Made by a program: the position numbers and the translations under genes. A stretch of 40,168 bases of DNA from a virus. The stretch is from the IMG/VR virus record IMGVR_UViG_3300008219_003764, positions 1 through 40,168 of that record; one strand, 5' to 3'. Positions 31,649 to 40,130 of the stretch are shown here, piece after piece (the first letter of the stretch is position 1; each line of letters opens with the position of its first letter). The notes under the pieces were generated by a model. That model was not told the DNA's origin. It did no database searches and saw only the letters and a list, made by a program, of their open reading frames with translations.

Positions 31649-32575
31649 CGCGTCCTCCTCAACAGAATTTTTCAAAACGTTGATGACAGTATCAGGACCA
31701 CCAAACTCTCTGGCTTTGCTCACTGCCTTAGACATGGCAATGGCTGCGCCCGAAGATAGTCCGCTGAAGTCCACCTTGCTCAAAAGATCATCCTTGAAAG
31801 CATCGCACGCCTTCGAAACGAAAACGGAGCGACTCTCTGGAGAATAATTATCGGAAGCAAGCACATTGAGAGTAACTTCCCAAAGTAAAGAAGATCCATT
31901 GTCGAATGATTTATAGATTTCTTCAACTTGAGAGAGTTCCTCGAAAGGAATCATGTTTTCTTTTGCCTCAGATTCAAAACCCGAAAACAAAGAACTCATG
32001 AAGTTCTTCACCTTGCCCCTGAATGACATTGACCATGAAGGGTTGTCAACAGGAATTGGAATGGTGAGTTCCGTTCCAGCACCGACTGGGTCGTCAACTT
32101 CAGAAGGAACAAACGAATCTTCCGTGGTTGCGCCTTTTTCAGCCACGTCTTCTTCTTCGCGTGGCTTCTTCTTCTTTCCGTACTCGTGCCAACCTTTTTC
32201 TTCAGTGGAAGCATCGTCAGACATATGCCCGTCATCCTCTACGGCATCAAGCACCGCTTTTGTCGAAAGTTTCCCCTCTCGGTGCATATCCCACGCAATA
32301 GCTGTGGCTTGTTCTGGAGATCGACCCTCAGAGATGAGAAGTCGTATTTTTTCCTGAACTTCGGGAGGGGTCTTGGCTTTGTTAACTTCAGTCGCGAGAT
32401 ACCTTTCCGATGGGGTATCCCTCTTCGCAACGGCAAGAACTCGATTGTTCGCCCCGTTCGCAACCAAGGAAAGTTCCAAAGCAGACCCATCCATGATTGG
32501 AATGAGTTGCTTAAGACGGAGAAATCCATCCTCATCTGAGAATTCCGTTCTTTTCTGACTTCTCGTTTTGGACAT
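31262..32575 (-). CDS. Head maturation / scaffold protein (XkdF-associated)
   Basis: A 437-residue acidic protein between the XkdF-like gene and the capsid gene, where scaffolds lie. The N-terminus has QLIPIMDGSALELSLVANGANN, like the 'ELSLVxxGAN' strand of XkdF-type proteins. Residues about 65-105 contain ISEGRSPEQATAIAWDMHRE, a short helical motif common in such phage proteins. After a highly charged low-complexity region (120-200) the C-terminal 130 residues are coiled coil. I chose the ATG at 32575, one base after the upstream stop, because the frame further upstream is shared with the XkdF-like gene. No good binding site, so it is probably coupled. Confidence 0.62.
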   Translation of the reverse strand: MSKTRSQKRTEFSDEDGFLRLKQLIPIMDGSALELSLVANGANNRVLAVAKRDTPSERYLATEVNKAKTPPEVQEKIRLLISEGRSPEQATAIAWDMHREGKLSTKAVLDAVEDDGHMSDDASTEEKGWHEYGKKKKPREEEDVAEKGATTEDSFVPSEVDDPVGAGTELTIPIPVDNPSWSMSFRGKVKNFMSSLFSGFESEAKENMIPFEELSQVEEIYKSFDNGSSLLWEVTLNVLASDNYSPESRSVFVSKACDAFKDDLLSKVDFSGLSSGAAIAMSKAVSKAREFGGPDTVINVLKNSVEEDAMNKDELTAAISEAVKSQMEPIQNELAAVKEELSAVKKAYGLPDNALSDQFGHLMGTADGADPESKISGATAAQAVKTDFVSKTDLEAAMSRLEGIVLGSSSREPEITNKTHNELTLAALEGGPFNFQG

Positions 32576-32576
32576 C

Positions 32577-33092
32577 TTAGACGGCTGCCAGTGTATGGTC
32601 GTACTTACCACCATACGGGTCATCTGGGATTTCTGCACTAGGAATTCGAACTTCTTGCTCATGGACAAGTGCGCTGAAGGAAACGGCGGGAAGTTCCCCG
32701 TTTTCAATCTTTTCAGCAATGTCCGGTGCCCTAGCGGCGCTCAACGTGATCACCCATGCGTTCGGGTAAAAATTGGGCGACTGAACTCTATCATCATTGA
32801 TCCAACTTTCAACCACATCAACAAACTGATCTTCGCCTTGGTGATCGATCTTCACCACGCGGCAGTTTGAAATGAAGTCATGAGCAAGTTTGGTCAAATG
32901 AGATGGGAGCATGAACTCCCCATGATTGTCGATCTGATCGAGTGCCGGATCATTTGGGTCAAACGGCGTGTACACTTCATAAGTGTACTGCTTCAGCTTT
33001 GCATCCGACGTTTTCAGACGGAGCGTTACAGTAACTTCAGATTGTTTTTTACCATCTCTGGCATCCGAGACGACATAATCAGCAATGCTCAT
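32577..33092 (-). CDS. XkdF-like putative prohead protease
   Basis: A 171-residue protein resembling PBSX XkdF (peptidase S78-like): DHQGEDQFVDVVESWINDDR (84-103), NAWVITLSAARAPDIAEKIE, then NGELPAVSFSALVHE (131-145), the counterpart of the 'GELxGFSIxG' segment. His84 and Ser138 or Ser140 are candidates for the catalytic pair. It would process scaffold and capsid proteins during maturation. ATG at 33092 chosen over a TTG at 33131; GGTGCG lies just upstream. The 178-bp gap before it is rich in short repeats. Confidence 0.68.
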   Translation of the reverse strand: MSIADYVVSDARDGKKQSEVTVTLRLKTSDAKLKQYTYEVYTPFDPNDPALDQIDNHGEFMLPSHLTKLAHDFISNCRVVKIDHQGEDQFVDVVESWINDDRVQSPNFYPNAWVITLSAARAPDIAEKIENGELPAVSFSALVHEQEVRIPSAEIPDDPYGGKYDHTLAAV

Positions 33093-33270
33093 GTGACGCA
33101 CCGTATAGCGTTGAAGCTCTCCCGTCAACAAAGACTAGCGCTACCATAAGACTACCGTACACTACCGCGCAATCGGGCCTGCGGTCAACATTGTTGAATG
33201 TGCTGTACTGTTCTGTACTGTCCTGACCCACGCGCAGTCCGTATCGATACGGTATGCGAACCAAAACATT
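33093..33270 (-). promoter_or_regulatory. Repeat-rich intergenic region upstream of the protease gene
   Basis: This 178-bp gap contains, on the plus strand, three CTACC repeats with 11- and 10-base steps (33141, 33152, 33162), a CAACA-T-TGTTG palindrome (33186-33196), two tandem copies of CTGTACTGT 10 bases apart (33203 and 33213) and a perfect 14-bp palindrome CCGTATCGATACGG (33239-33252). Helical-turn spacing and palindromes suggest protein-binding sites. A TTGACC -35-like element exists, but no good -10, so the promoter is unproven. Confidence 0.45.
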
Positions 33271-34197
33271 TCATTGCTGAGCGTAAATGTAGCATCGGCA
33301 TCCAAAGTGGAATGGGGGGACGTGACCACCAAAACTAACAATGTCTTCCGGGGACTCGCGATTTGGGGAAGTTCGAGTATGCCAAGGCCATACATCTGCA
33401 AGCACTTCTGGGTTAGACGCCATGTCAATGGCACGCAAAAGAGTCTTGGCGTGCTCCACTCGAAACACCTGACCGTGCATTGGAGCGCAAATCGGGCAAA
33501 CCCGTTCATCGAGTTGCGTGTAGATGATGTAAGTTTCAATGCCAACCATGACCATCGACCGGATGACCCCAAGATTCCGCGCTGAAGCTGCTGCGTTGTG
33601 AGCCAAAAACCTGAAATAGAGATCGTCACGCTTTTGTTTCAAATTGAGAGCGTCTTTCAGTGCCGGAACCAAGTCTCTTGGATGAACACCTTTCTCCAAA
33701 ACTTCCCTGCGGACCAAATCAGCTATCTCGGGGCGCATTCGTTTTATTTTTTCGCTTACCCATAGCGGAATGCCACGCGAAAGAGCATCAACAGCCCTTG
33801 CGTCAACCATGTTGAATGAAGTCGTGATCTCCGCGACAGGAACAGTTGCGCGACCTGCAGCGTTTGCGATCCCAAGAGCTTGCTTCATTGGGTCCACAAG
33901 CTGTTCTGGGAACTCCTTGAAAGACAACGAAACAATCGCCGCAAACTCCTCTGGGAGTGTTTTGTGCAAACCACGACGCTTTGCGTATGCAATTGCTGTC
34001 GCTATGCCCGCAGCGAGAAACGCCTTGTACAGCGACCACATCTCTTCATAAAGAGACTCTCCAGCCGCTTGAGTTGGGTCTTCATCCGTTTTGGAAATCA
34101 GAGAAAACGCCATCACTTTGGCATCAGACCAAAACCAGTGTTCGTATTCCCTAAACGATCCTCTTGGTGGATTTATTTCCGTTTGACTGGTTTCCAC
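33271..34197 (-). CDS. MuF-like head morphogenesis protein
   Basis: A 308-residue minor head protein of the Mu gpF / SPP1 gp7 family, a portal-associated factor that enters the capsid. The C-terminal domain has the diagnostic pair YTQLDERVCPICAPMHGQVF (226-245) and PPFHFGCRCYIY (294-305); the four cysteines probably bind zinc. The N-terminal half is helical (FAAIVSLSFKEFPEQLVDPM). The start is GTG at 34197, overlapping the end of the upstream membrane-protein gene by 25 bases; the next in-frame ATG lies about 29 codons on and would remove part of the helical region. Confidence 0.88.
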   Translation of the reverse strand: METSQTEINPPRGSFREYEHWFWSDAKVMAFSLISKTDEDPTQAAGESLYEEMWSLYKAFLAAGIATAIAYAKRRGLHKTLPEEFAAIVSLSFKEFPEQLVDPMKQALGIANAAGRATVPVAEITTSFNMVDARAVDALSRGIPLWVSEKIKRMRPEIADLVRREVLEKGVHPRDLVPALKDALNLKQKRDDLYFRFLAHNAAASARNLGVIRSMVMVGIETYIIYTQLDERVCPICAPMHGQVFRVEHAKTLLRAIDMASNPEVLADVWPWHTRTSPNRESPEDIVSFGGHVPPFHFGCRCYIYAQQ

Positions 34198-34607
34198 TTT
34201 GGCCTGCCAAGGTCGTCCAAGTCGAATGGGACAACTTGCTGAACTGGAATAAGTGATGTTTCCTCTGGAACCGGTTTTACGGGATCGCTTTTGGCATCCG
34301 GGGATGTCGAAGCATCAACGGTGGACGTGGACCCCGCATCTGGGTCTGGTGGGGACTCCTGTGCTGGTCCGGGTGGACGAACGGCTTCTTCACACGCAAC
34401 CACCTTGGTAAAAAGAAAATCCACTTTGCTGCGTAGATCCACAATGGCTTCGTAATGACCGCCTTCAAAGGACATGGCGAAATGTTGCGTATCTTTCTGG
34501 CCCATGTAAGCGCTAAATGCGGTAAAACCGGCAATTGCGATTGCAGACCATGTTGAAAGCGTTTGTTTGGAAATTGGGCTCTGTGTTTGTGGGTCGGATA
34601 TGCTCAT
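34173..34607 (-). CDS. N-terminally anchored membrane protein, unknown
   Basis: A 144-residue protein between portal and MuF genes. Residues about 20-38 (WSAIAIAGFTAFSAYM) form one membrane segment after a short polar start. This is followed by a helical piece (ALAxx-type EAIVDLRSKVDFLFTK) and a Pro/Ser/Asp-rich tail (SPPDPDAGSTSTVDASTSPD). It resembles an inner-membrane spanin or superinfection-exclusion protein in shape, but it sits far from the lysis cassette. I cannot assign a function. Confidence 0.5.
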   Translation of the reverse strand: MSISDPQTQSPISKQTLSTWSAIAIAGFTAFSAYMGQKDTQHFAMSFEGGHYEAIVDLRSKVDFLFTKVVACEEAVRPPGPAQESPPDPDAGSTSTVDASTSPDAKSDPVKPVPEETSLIPVQQVVPFDLDDLGRPKWKPVKRK

Positions 34608-34664
34608 GGAACAAATTACCTCGTCCGTGCTTTGCGTTGCTGCGAGTGGGGGGCAAACCGTGAA

Positions 34665-36380
34665 TCAGTCGTCGAGTCCCAACAAAGAACGAACGTGCTG
34701 ATAAATCTCCTCGCCCTGCTCCGTATCGACCGACTTATCATATGTCGGCTGTCCTTGCATCATTGAAACGGCGCGTTGATAGACGCGATCACCTCGCAAA
34801 GCGGACTTTTCAACGACCTCATCCGAGATCATGTCTCCTTCCGATACCGGCTTGTTCACTTCAACGCCTGAGCGCAATCTCGACCTGAGAACTTCCAGCG
34901 GCAAGTTGGTCCACGGCTCATTTGGGACCTGCATTTCAATTCCAGAAAGTTCCTTCACCGCTTGAGACACTGCGCGGAAGGTCAACAGCGGCGTGTAAGG
35001 TGCCATTGCCATAGCCACATCGACATCGTTTGTCGTAAGTGGGCCACGGGACTTGATCTTCCAGTGCCACACCCCAAGGCGAGACAATATTTCGCCATTG
35101 AAAAACGCATCGTCTTCCCGGCGAAGTGGCGAAAACACCTGCTCTTCAGCAACCGTTTGACTCGTAATGACACTCGCTCGGGTGTATTCCTGCGCTTCGC
35201 CAGTGTATGTCGGCGGCAACCGATACGCGGAACGAACAACTGGTCGCATTGCTTTTTGGTAATCCAAAACCAACCGGTGAGTGAGTTCGCTTTGGAGATC
35301 ATCGACGTGGACAACGTTACCACGGCGCTTACCAGCACTCGTGTCGTCTTCCCAAGGGTCTTCTGGGTTGGCTGCGACTGCTTCAGCAAACAATACTCCG
35401 AATGATTGCTGCAGCCCTCGCGTATTGTTCAGTGCGTCTTGGAGTTTCTTCCTCGACCTCGACGTGATGTATCCATTGGAAGTCGTAATCAACTTCGTCC
35501 CGATGCAACCTTGTCGGAACCAGTACCACACCAGTTCACTGAACTCCCTCAACGAAGAGACTTCAGGTGCCATGTATGCCCAAGCGGGGAATCCGTAGAT
35601 TGAAAAGGAGCAGTAGCGCTTTGAATGGTGGACTTCGGTTGCTTGGCTCTCAATCGGGATTGGGTTTTCGGACCACTCTCCTGTTGTTTTGTCCAAGTAG
35701 CGTGGATCTCCAAACTCCTTGAAGAAAATGAACTTGCCTTTTGTTCCGGGGTATACGTTGCCGGGAACTTGGACGTACTTCCTGAACCGATGGATTCTGG
35801 AGAGTTTGTGGACTTTGCCGTTTCTCGGGTTCATCCAGTCTTTTTCCACCACCATCGGCTCAGACAGTCCAGCCATTCGCATGGTGAAGCCGGGAACGTG
35901 GTTCATTGCGGCAAGTTCGCCGCCCACGGTGGTTCTGAACTCCAAATACCCGTTTCCTTGTTCTTCGCGGTCCCGATCTCTCATCGCCCTGATGCTTTCG
36001 AACGTACTCGGACTGCACGATGTTGCAACGAACTTCTCGAGGATTTCCCTCTGGTCTTCAGACCCATCTGGTGGTGTATCGGGATCGTCAAACGTTGGCT
36101 CGATGTCGATTCCAAACCCGCCTTGATTGCGAGCGATTGCATCGATGCACTGCGGTACGATGTTTGACTGGGATGCGCCGATGATTAGGGAAACGAGTCC
36201 CGGATCTGGCGGTTCAATGATTCCCTTGTCGTACCAAGCGGCAAACTGTTCTTCAACATCTTGCGCTTCTTGGACTTTTACGGTGTCTTTCCCGGCATCG
36301 GCATATGGATCGCTTGATTTGGAAGGATGGCTGTCCTTGCCGGTGTCGATGAAAAACTTGTTCGCAATTTTTTCAGACAT
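34665..36380 (-). CDS. Portal protein (PBSX/P2 gpQ-like)
   Basis: A 571-residue protein between terminase/methyltransferase and MuF genes. Portal-family features: DPGLVSLIIGASQSNIVPQC and an early clip region, PGFTMRMAGL, EVHHSKRYCSFSIYGFPAWA, SLREFSELVWYWFRQGCIGT (the helical wing/stem boundary), and later VLDYQKAMRPVVRSAYRLPPTY with TRASVITSQTVAEEQVFSPL, the long C-terminal helix pattern of PBSX-type portals. It forms the 12-subunit ring at the unique vertex and docks TerL. Start overlaps the methyltransferase end by eight bases. Confidence 0.87.
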   Translation of the reverse strand: MSEKIANKFFIDTGKDSHPSKSSDPYADAGKDTVKVQEAQDVEEQFAAWYDKGIIEPPDPGLVSLIIGASQSNIVPQCIDAIARNQGGFGIDIEPTFDDPDTPPDGSEDQREILEKFVATSCSPSTFESIRAMRDRDREEQGNGYLEFRTTVGGELAAMNHVPGFTMRMAGLSEPMVVEKDWMNPRNGKVHKLSRIHRFRKYVQVPGNVYPGTKGKFIFFKEFGDPRYLDKTTGEWSENPIPIESQATEVHHSKRYCSFSIYGFPAWAYMAPEVSSLREFSELVWYWFRQGCIGTKLITTSNGYITSRSRKKLQDALNNTRGLQQSFGVLFAEAVAANPEDPWEDDTSAGKRRGNVVHVDDLQSELTHRLVLDYQKAMRPVVRSAYRLPPTYTGEAQEYTRASVITSQTVAEEQVFSPLRREDDAFFNGEILSRLGVWHWKIKSRGPLTTNDVDVAMAMAPYTPLLTFRAVSQAVKELSGIEMQVPNEPWTNLPLEVLRSRLRSGVEVNKPVSEGDMISDEVVEKSALRGDRVYQRAVSMMQGQPTYDKSVDTEQGEEIYQHVRSLLGLDD

Positions 36381-37068
36381 TTACGATACCAATGTTAGCG
36401 GCGCATACCTTGTAGTCATTCAGCAGCACCTTATCATATGGAGTCACAGAATAGAGGATTCTGTGCGAAATGGGTTCTTCATCCAAGTCCCAAACTTGGT
36501 AGAACTTGTGATCCAAGATCACCGTCCCAATCAAATGGGTCAAATGGAACGGCTCGATCTTCAAGTTTTCAGGAACATACCCGGCACCATCGCAAACCCC
36601 GACGCTTTCAAAATCGCGTGACTCATTCGTCGGTGGTGGTGGATAGCTGTCTGCTGACGTTATCAGGAAGCGAGCTCTTGTGGAGCAGATTGTTTCGATG
36701 AGTCCAAGGACATCACTGTTTGAAAGATGCTGAAACACGTCCTTGCAAAAAACAATGTCTGCTTGCGGCAAGTCCGTTGGATTCCGTCCGATCACATGGA
36801 ACTCGGTTTCGGGGCACTGCTCTTGGTTGTAAGCAATGGTTTCCGCATCGATGTCCACTCCGATGTATCTGGTGGGTCTAATGTCACAACTTTCCATCCA
36901 GCCACGCGCTCCACAGCCAAAATCCAGCAGTGTGTGTGCCGCAACAGCGCGAGCGAACAATGGGAGCCAGCATCTTAGTTCCATCGTTGTTTCATATGAG
37001 CTTCCCGGCCTAAGTTGCAGCCAGTTACCCAAGAAAGAGTTTTGTGTTTCGACATTATTCAGCATCAT
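36373..37068 (-). CDS. Class I SAM-dependent methyltransferase
   Basis: A 231-residue protein with the Rossmann methyltransferase motifs in order: LLDFGCGARGWMES (motif I, about 47-60), RYIGVDIDAETIAYN (motif II with the acidic Asp), DIVFCKDVFQHLS (motif IV-like, about 104-116) and ARFLITSADS. DNA-methyltransferase NPPY/DPPY motifs are absent, so a small-molecule, RNA or protein substrate is more likely than a normal DNA base. It is inserted between TerL and the portal, with overlaps on both sides (14 and 8 bases), so it is co-translated with the packaging genes. Role unknown. Confidence 0.75.
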   Translation of the reverse strand: MMLNNVETQNSFLGNWLQLRPGSSYETTMELRCWLPLFARAVAAHTLLDFGCGARGWMESCDIRPTRYIGVDIDAETIAYNQEQCPETEFHVIGRNPTDLPQADIVFCKDVFQHLSNSDVLGLIETICSTRARFLITSADSYPPPPTNESRDFESVGVCDGAGYVPENLKIEPFHLTHLIGTVILDHKFYQVWDLDEEPISHRILYSVTPYDKVLLNDYKVCAANIGIVNV

Positions 37069-38896
37069 CGCCAGTCCTCACATCGACTTTGAAATCGCCA
37101 AGTTTGAATGTTTCTCGGAATTTGTGGGCAACTCCCTCTTTCCTCAAACGCTCTGCCTTCATCATTGCTGGGCGCAGCACGGACCACAAATGCCACAAGG
37201 CCATGACGGTATCCCCTCTACGCCCTTGTGGGAAGCGGTGCAATTCTTCTACGATTGCTTCCATCATTCGTCGTCCGTATTCATCTCCGCACCACATGAT
37301 GACCTGCCCATTGGCAAATGGTCTTTGTAGTGCCGGGACCCCTTTGTAGAGATCGTTCACTTCCACGCCAGTTGTTCTTCCGACAACCGGGATACCCGTT
37401 TCTTCTCGGATCGTGTGAATATGAACGTGCCCCGCATGGTTGGCTTCAATTACCACCACATCGGGCTCAAGCAAAGCGGCATTTGCTGAGATCATCTCAT
37501 CCATTTCGAGAGGGTTGAGCCCACGGTTGCGAATCAGATGGCATAAATGAAGGTTCCCGTGGATGTCAACGGCTCCAGTGATTCCAGCATTGAAAGACGT
37601 ACGTTTCTTTTCTGCATGGCGCTTGTTGTCCACGAATGCCAAGTCCCATCCTTGGGCGACGACGATGAACTCACCGCCTTTTTCGACGGGAAGTAGTGGC
37701 ATGATTGGCGTTTCCCTATCCGCACCTCGTCCCATTGCTGCACGGAGCCAGTGCATTGGGAACACGGTGGTGCTGTCGTCCATCGGTTCATTTTGATACT
37801 CGGTGGACCATGCGAGTGGCGGGATGCTCTTTTTTCTTCTGAGAAGGAGATGTTTGGGCCACTTTGCTGGAAATGCAACTTCACCGGCTTTTTGGTCGAG
37901 TGTGTCTTCGTCTGGCAACGCCTTGTACTTCCGGCGCACGTACCCTTGGAATTCACCAGCCGTATCAAGCAGTCGGGCCAAGACGGAATCGTAGTGGAGG
38001 ATGGTGCCCCATGCGACCATCATGAACTCGCCCTCGATGCCGAGTCCGATCACTTCCTCAGAAATCTTTCTAGCTGCCTTGTTTCTCAATTCCGTGGTGG
38101 TGATTGTCTTCTTGTCGTCGATGTCATCCAGCAAAACCACATTGGGTCGGGATTCGCCCTCAACAAGGCCACGGAAAGCCGTATCCATGCCCGCGCACAC
38201 TATTCGTGACCCGTCGGCTGTGATAAGATCATGGTCAGACCATTTGATCCCGCGACCATATGTTCTTAGGTCGCCGTAGTCTTCCGCAAGCTCTTGATTT
38301 CGTTCAAGTTCTACGCGGATTGCGCGAACACGATCCGCAGCCTGCCACTCGGTGGCACTGATGATCACGATGAATGGTCGTTGGTCGATCTGACGCTCGC
38401 CGTTTTCGTCGTCGTAGCCGAAGAGATCGAACTTCTTCCAGTTGCATAAAAGGTACAAAGGCCATGCGAACCCCAACAAAGTGCTTTTGCCGTGACCACG
38501 GGGGAGAGCGTACGCACCGTATCGATCAGCACCGGGAAAACGTACGGGATCGGGTTCTTCCCGATTCAAAAAACACGAAAGGTCAGCAACGACACGCTGG
38601 TGCATGGATGCCGGTTGACGGTTCACTTGTCGCGGTATGTAACGTCGGCACCAACGGAAAAAATCCTCGGTCGAAGCGATTTGTTCGAGTCGCGCAAGGT
38701 CGCGTTCCATGCCACGGAGAGATACGAAGAAATCACCGGAAAGACCGGATTTGCGCGACAGTTCAGCAGAGAGTTGGTTCATGCGACCGCGCAATGAAAC
38801 GCCGGCTCGGCCCAACGACTCCCAAGATGGTTCCCAATCACCATCCAAAATGGCATGGCTCAATGGTGGGGTGGGGTCAGTCATCGGGTTGGGCAT
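37055..38896 (-). CDS. terL: Terminase large subunit
   Basis: The packaging motor and nuclease, 613 residues. ATPase: Walker A ALPRGHGKST (130-139), Walker B VVLLDDIDD (253-261), coupling motif MVAWGT (293-298). RNase H-like nuclease: QGWDLAF with Asp418, VVIEANHAGH with Glu484, and GDTVMALWH with Asp562. The first ~75 residues form an extra helical N-terminus. ATG at 38896 overlaps the small-subunit gene by 20 bases; a second in-frame ATG at 38884 (overlap of 8 bases) is equally plausible and would remove four residues. Its C-terminal end overlaps the methyltransferase gene. Confidence 0.93.
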   Translation of the reverse strand: MPNPMTDPTPPLSHAILDGDWEPSWESLGRAGVSLRGRMNQLSAELSRKSGLSGDFFVSLRGMERDLARLEQIASTEDFFRWCRRYIPRQVNRQPASMHQRVVADLSCFLNREEPDPVRFPGADRYGAYALPRGHGKSTLLGFAWPLYLLCNWKKFDLFGYDDENGERQIDQRPFIVIISATEWQAADRVRAIRVELERNQELAEDYGDLRTYGRGIKWSDHDLITADGSRIVCAGMDTAFRGLVEGESRPNVVLLDDIDDKKTITTTELRNKAARKISEEVIGLGIEGEFMMVAWGTILHYDSVLARLLDTAGEFQGYVRRKYKALPDEDTLDQKAGEVAFPAKWPKHLLLRRKKSIPPLAWSTEYQNEPMDDSTTVFPMHWLRAAMGRGADRETPIMPLLPVEKGGEFIVVAQGWDLAFVDNKRHAEKKRTSFNAGITGAVDIHGNLHLCHLIRNRGLNPLEMDEMISANAALLEPDVVVIEANHAGHVHIHTIREETGIPVVGRTTGVEVNDLYKGVPALQRPFANGQVIMWCGDEYGRRMMEAIVEELHRFPQGRRGDTVMALWHLWSVLRPAMMKAERLRKEGVAHKFRETFKLGDFKVDVRTGDDAE

Positions 38897-39536
38897 CCAA
38901 GTACAGTCCGATCATGTGATTCAACCCACCAAGACGTTCGAGGTGGTTGACTAGAGACCGAGCAACTTCGGTTGTCGAACGTTCGTCCCGGTATTCCGCA
39001 TCTTCACCCCCAGAACCCGGTCCACCCCCTTCCAATTGCCATTTCAAACGCATCAACCGTTCCACATCTCCAACATTCGTCTTCGTATCGGCAACCGTCC
39101 ACGGGACTTTTGCATCAAAACGTGCTGAACACTTGGGACACGATGCCTTAATGGAAGGAGACTTGCGGGTAGCCAGATCGCGAACTGAGCGAGCCAGCAA
39201 TCCTTCTACTACCCGCAAGTCTGTTGGAGAGGTGTTCCCGTCACCAGTCTTTTGGGGGGGTGGGGGTGCTGGTGCGGATTCTCCAATGGAAGGGCCGATT
39301 GCAGGGGTGCTTTCGGTCTTGGGTGCCTTGGCCTCGGCCTTTTGCCGTTTGGCGGCTTCGGCAGATTTCGATAGCTGGGAGTCGTGCTCACGTAAACGCT
39401 CTTGCCAACCGAACATACGCGACCACTGACGAACGGTAACCTCATGCACACCGATTACCGGCGCAACCTTACGGGTGCTGCGGAGCTTCGTGTATAAGTC
39501 GAATGCGCGTCGGTGCCGTGGGGTTTCTTCTGCCAT
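38877..39536 (-). CDS. terS: Terminase small subunit, probable
   Basis: A 219-residue protein directly upstream of and overlapping terL. The N-terminus carries a helix-turn-helix of the phage terminase type (AFDLYTKLRSTRKVAPVIGV, then HEVTVRQWSRMFGWQERLRE). A Pro/Ala-rich linker follows, then a region with one CPKC pair (Cys-X2-Cys) and a helical C-terminus. It would recognise the packaging site on DNA, which often lies next to its own gene. I prefer ATG 39536 over an in-frame TTG at 39572, because AGGA lies about ten bases upstream and the conserved part begins there. Confidence 0.75.
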   Translation of the reverse strand: MAEETPRHRRAFDLYTKLRSTRKVAPVIGVHEVTVRQWSRMFGWQERLREHDSQLSKSAEAAKRQKAEAKAPKTESTPAIGPSIGESAPAPPPPQKTGDGNTSPTDLRVVEGLLARSVRDLATRKSPSIKASCPKCSARFDAKVPWTVADTKTNVGDVERLMRLKWQLEGGGPGSGGEDAEYRDERSTTEVARSLVNHLERLGGLNHMIGLYLDAQPDD

Positions 39537-39694
39537 GACGCCAATCCTGCAACGCGGTAATGTTGCTGTCAAGAACTGGTAGCCTTACACCCTGCTGTAG
39601 CGTGCTAGCAATTTGTGGGTACCCAGGAGCGCATCATGCAAGTTCCGTGCAAGTTTCACCGAATTCCGAAAGTAATTTCGGTGTGGTGTAACCC

Positions 39695-39711
39695 GGAAAG
39701 AATCGTGCCAA
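39695..39711 (-). promoter_or_regulatory. Sigma54-like promoter element pointing to terS (imperfect)
   Basis: On the minus strand TTGGCACG, a full match to the -24 element, is followed after four bases by TTTCC where TTGCW is expected. The -12 G is replaced by T, so activity is doubtful. It would start a leader of about 150 bases before terS that contains the CACCGAA/TTCGGTG inverted repeat. Confidence 0.25.
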
Positions 39712-39754
39712 AAAATGCGATCCGGTCACAGTGTATGCGGGCCGTTGCGGGATC

Positions 39755-39928
39755 AGACCGGCCGCGGATTGCCCCGGGCAGAGGTCGGCATTCAGAGCCG
39801 TGGGCACGGTCAGAGCGGGAGCGTGAACACCCCAGACCGGGGGCACGCGATCAAACCACAGGCCCCCCGATATGGTGCGCCGAATTATTTTCGATTACAG
39901 ACCGGACCAGACAGAGCGCGGAGACCGG
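39755..39928 (+). repeat. Four copies of AGACCGG, with other short repeats
   Basis: AGACCGG occurs at 39755, 39834, 39899 and 39922. GAGCGGGAG occurs at 39813 and 39971, and ACCGAGCGG at 39931 and 39967. Several direct copies of 7-9 base words in about 230 bases is far above chance and resembles iterated protein-binding sites such as terminase recognition sites. Confidence 0.5.
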
Positions 39929-40130
39929 AGACCGAGCGGCCCCAGATGGGAGGTGGTCACAACCGAACCGAGCGGGAGATGTGGTGCGATCCCGCGTTAC
40001 CATCCGGGGCCGACCGATCGCGAGTCCCGTTCGCACCGTCAACCGGCGAACCCCGACCCGATCGGCCGACCGTACCGACTGGTACAATCAGAGGATCCGG
40101 CGTAACCAAACCAAGAGATAAACGTACGCG

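Noticed and set aside
33186-33240. Sigma70 promoter upstream of the XkdF-like gene
   Set aside because: TTGACC and TTGACG occur on the minus strand, but no acceptable -10 lies at 16-18 bases, so only a repeat region is reported.
39615-40121. Long plus-strand open frame in the region upstream of terS
   Set aside because: Composition is Arg/Pro/Thr-biased as expected from GC-rich non-coding DNA, there is no ribosome binding site or family resemblance, and the repeats run through it regardless of frame.
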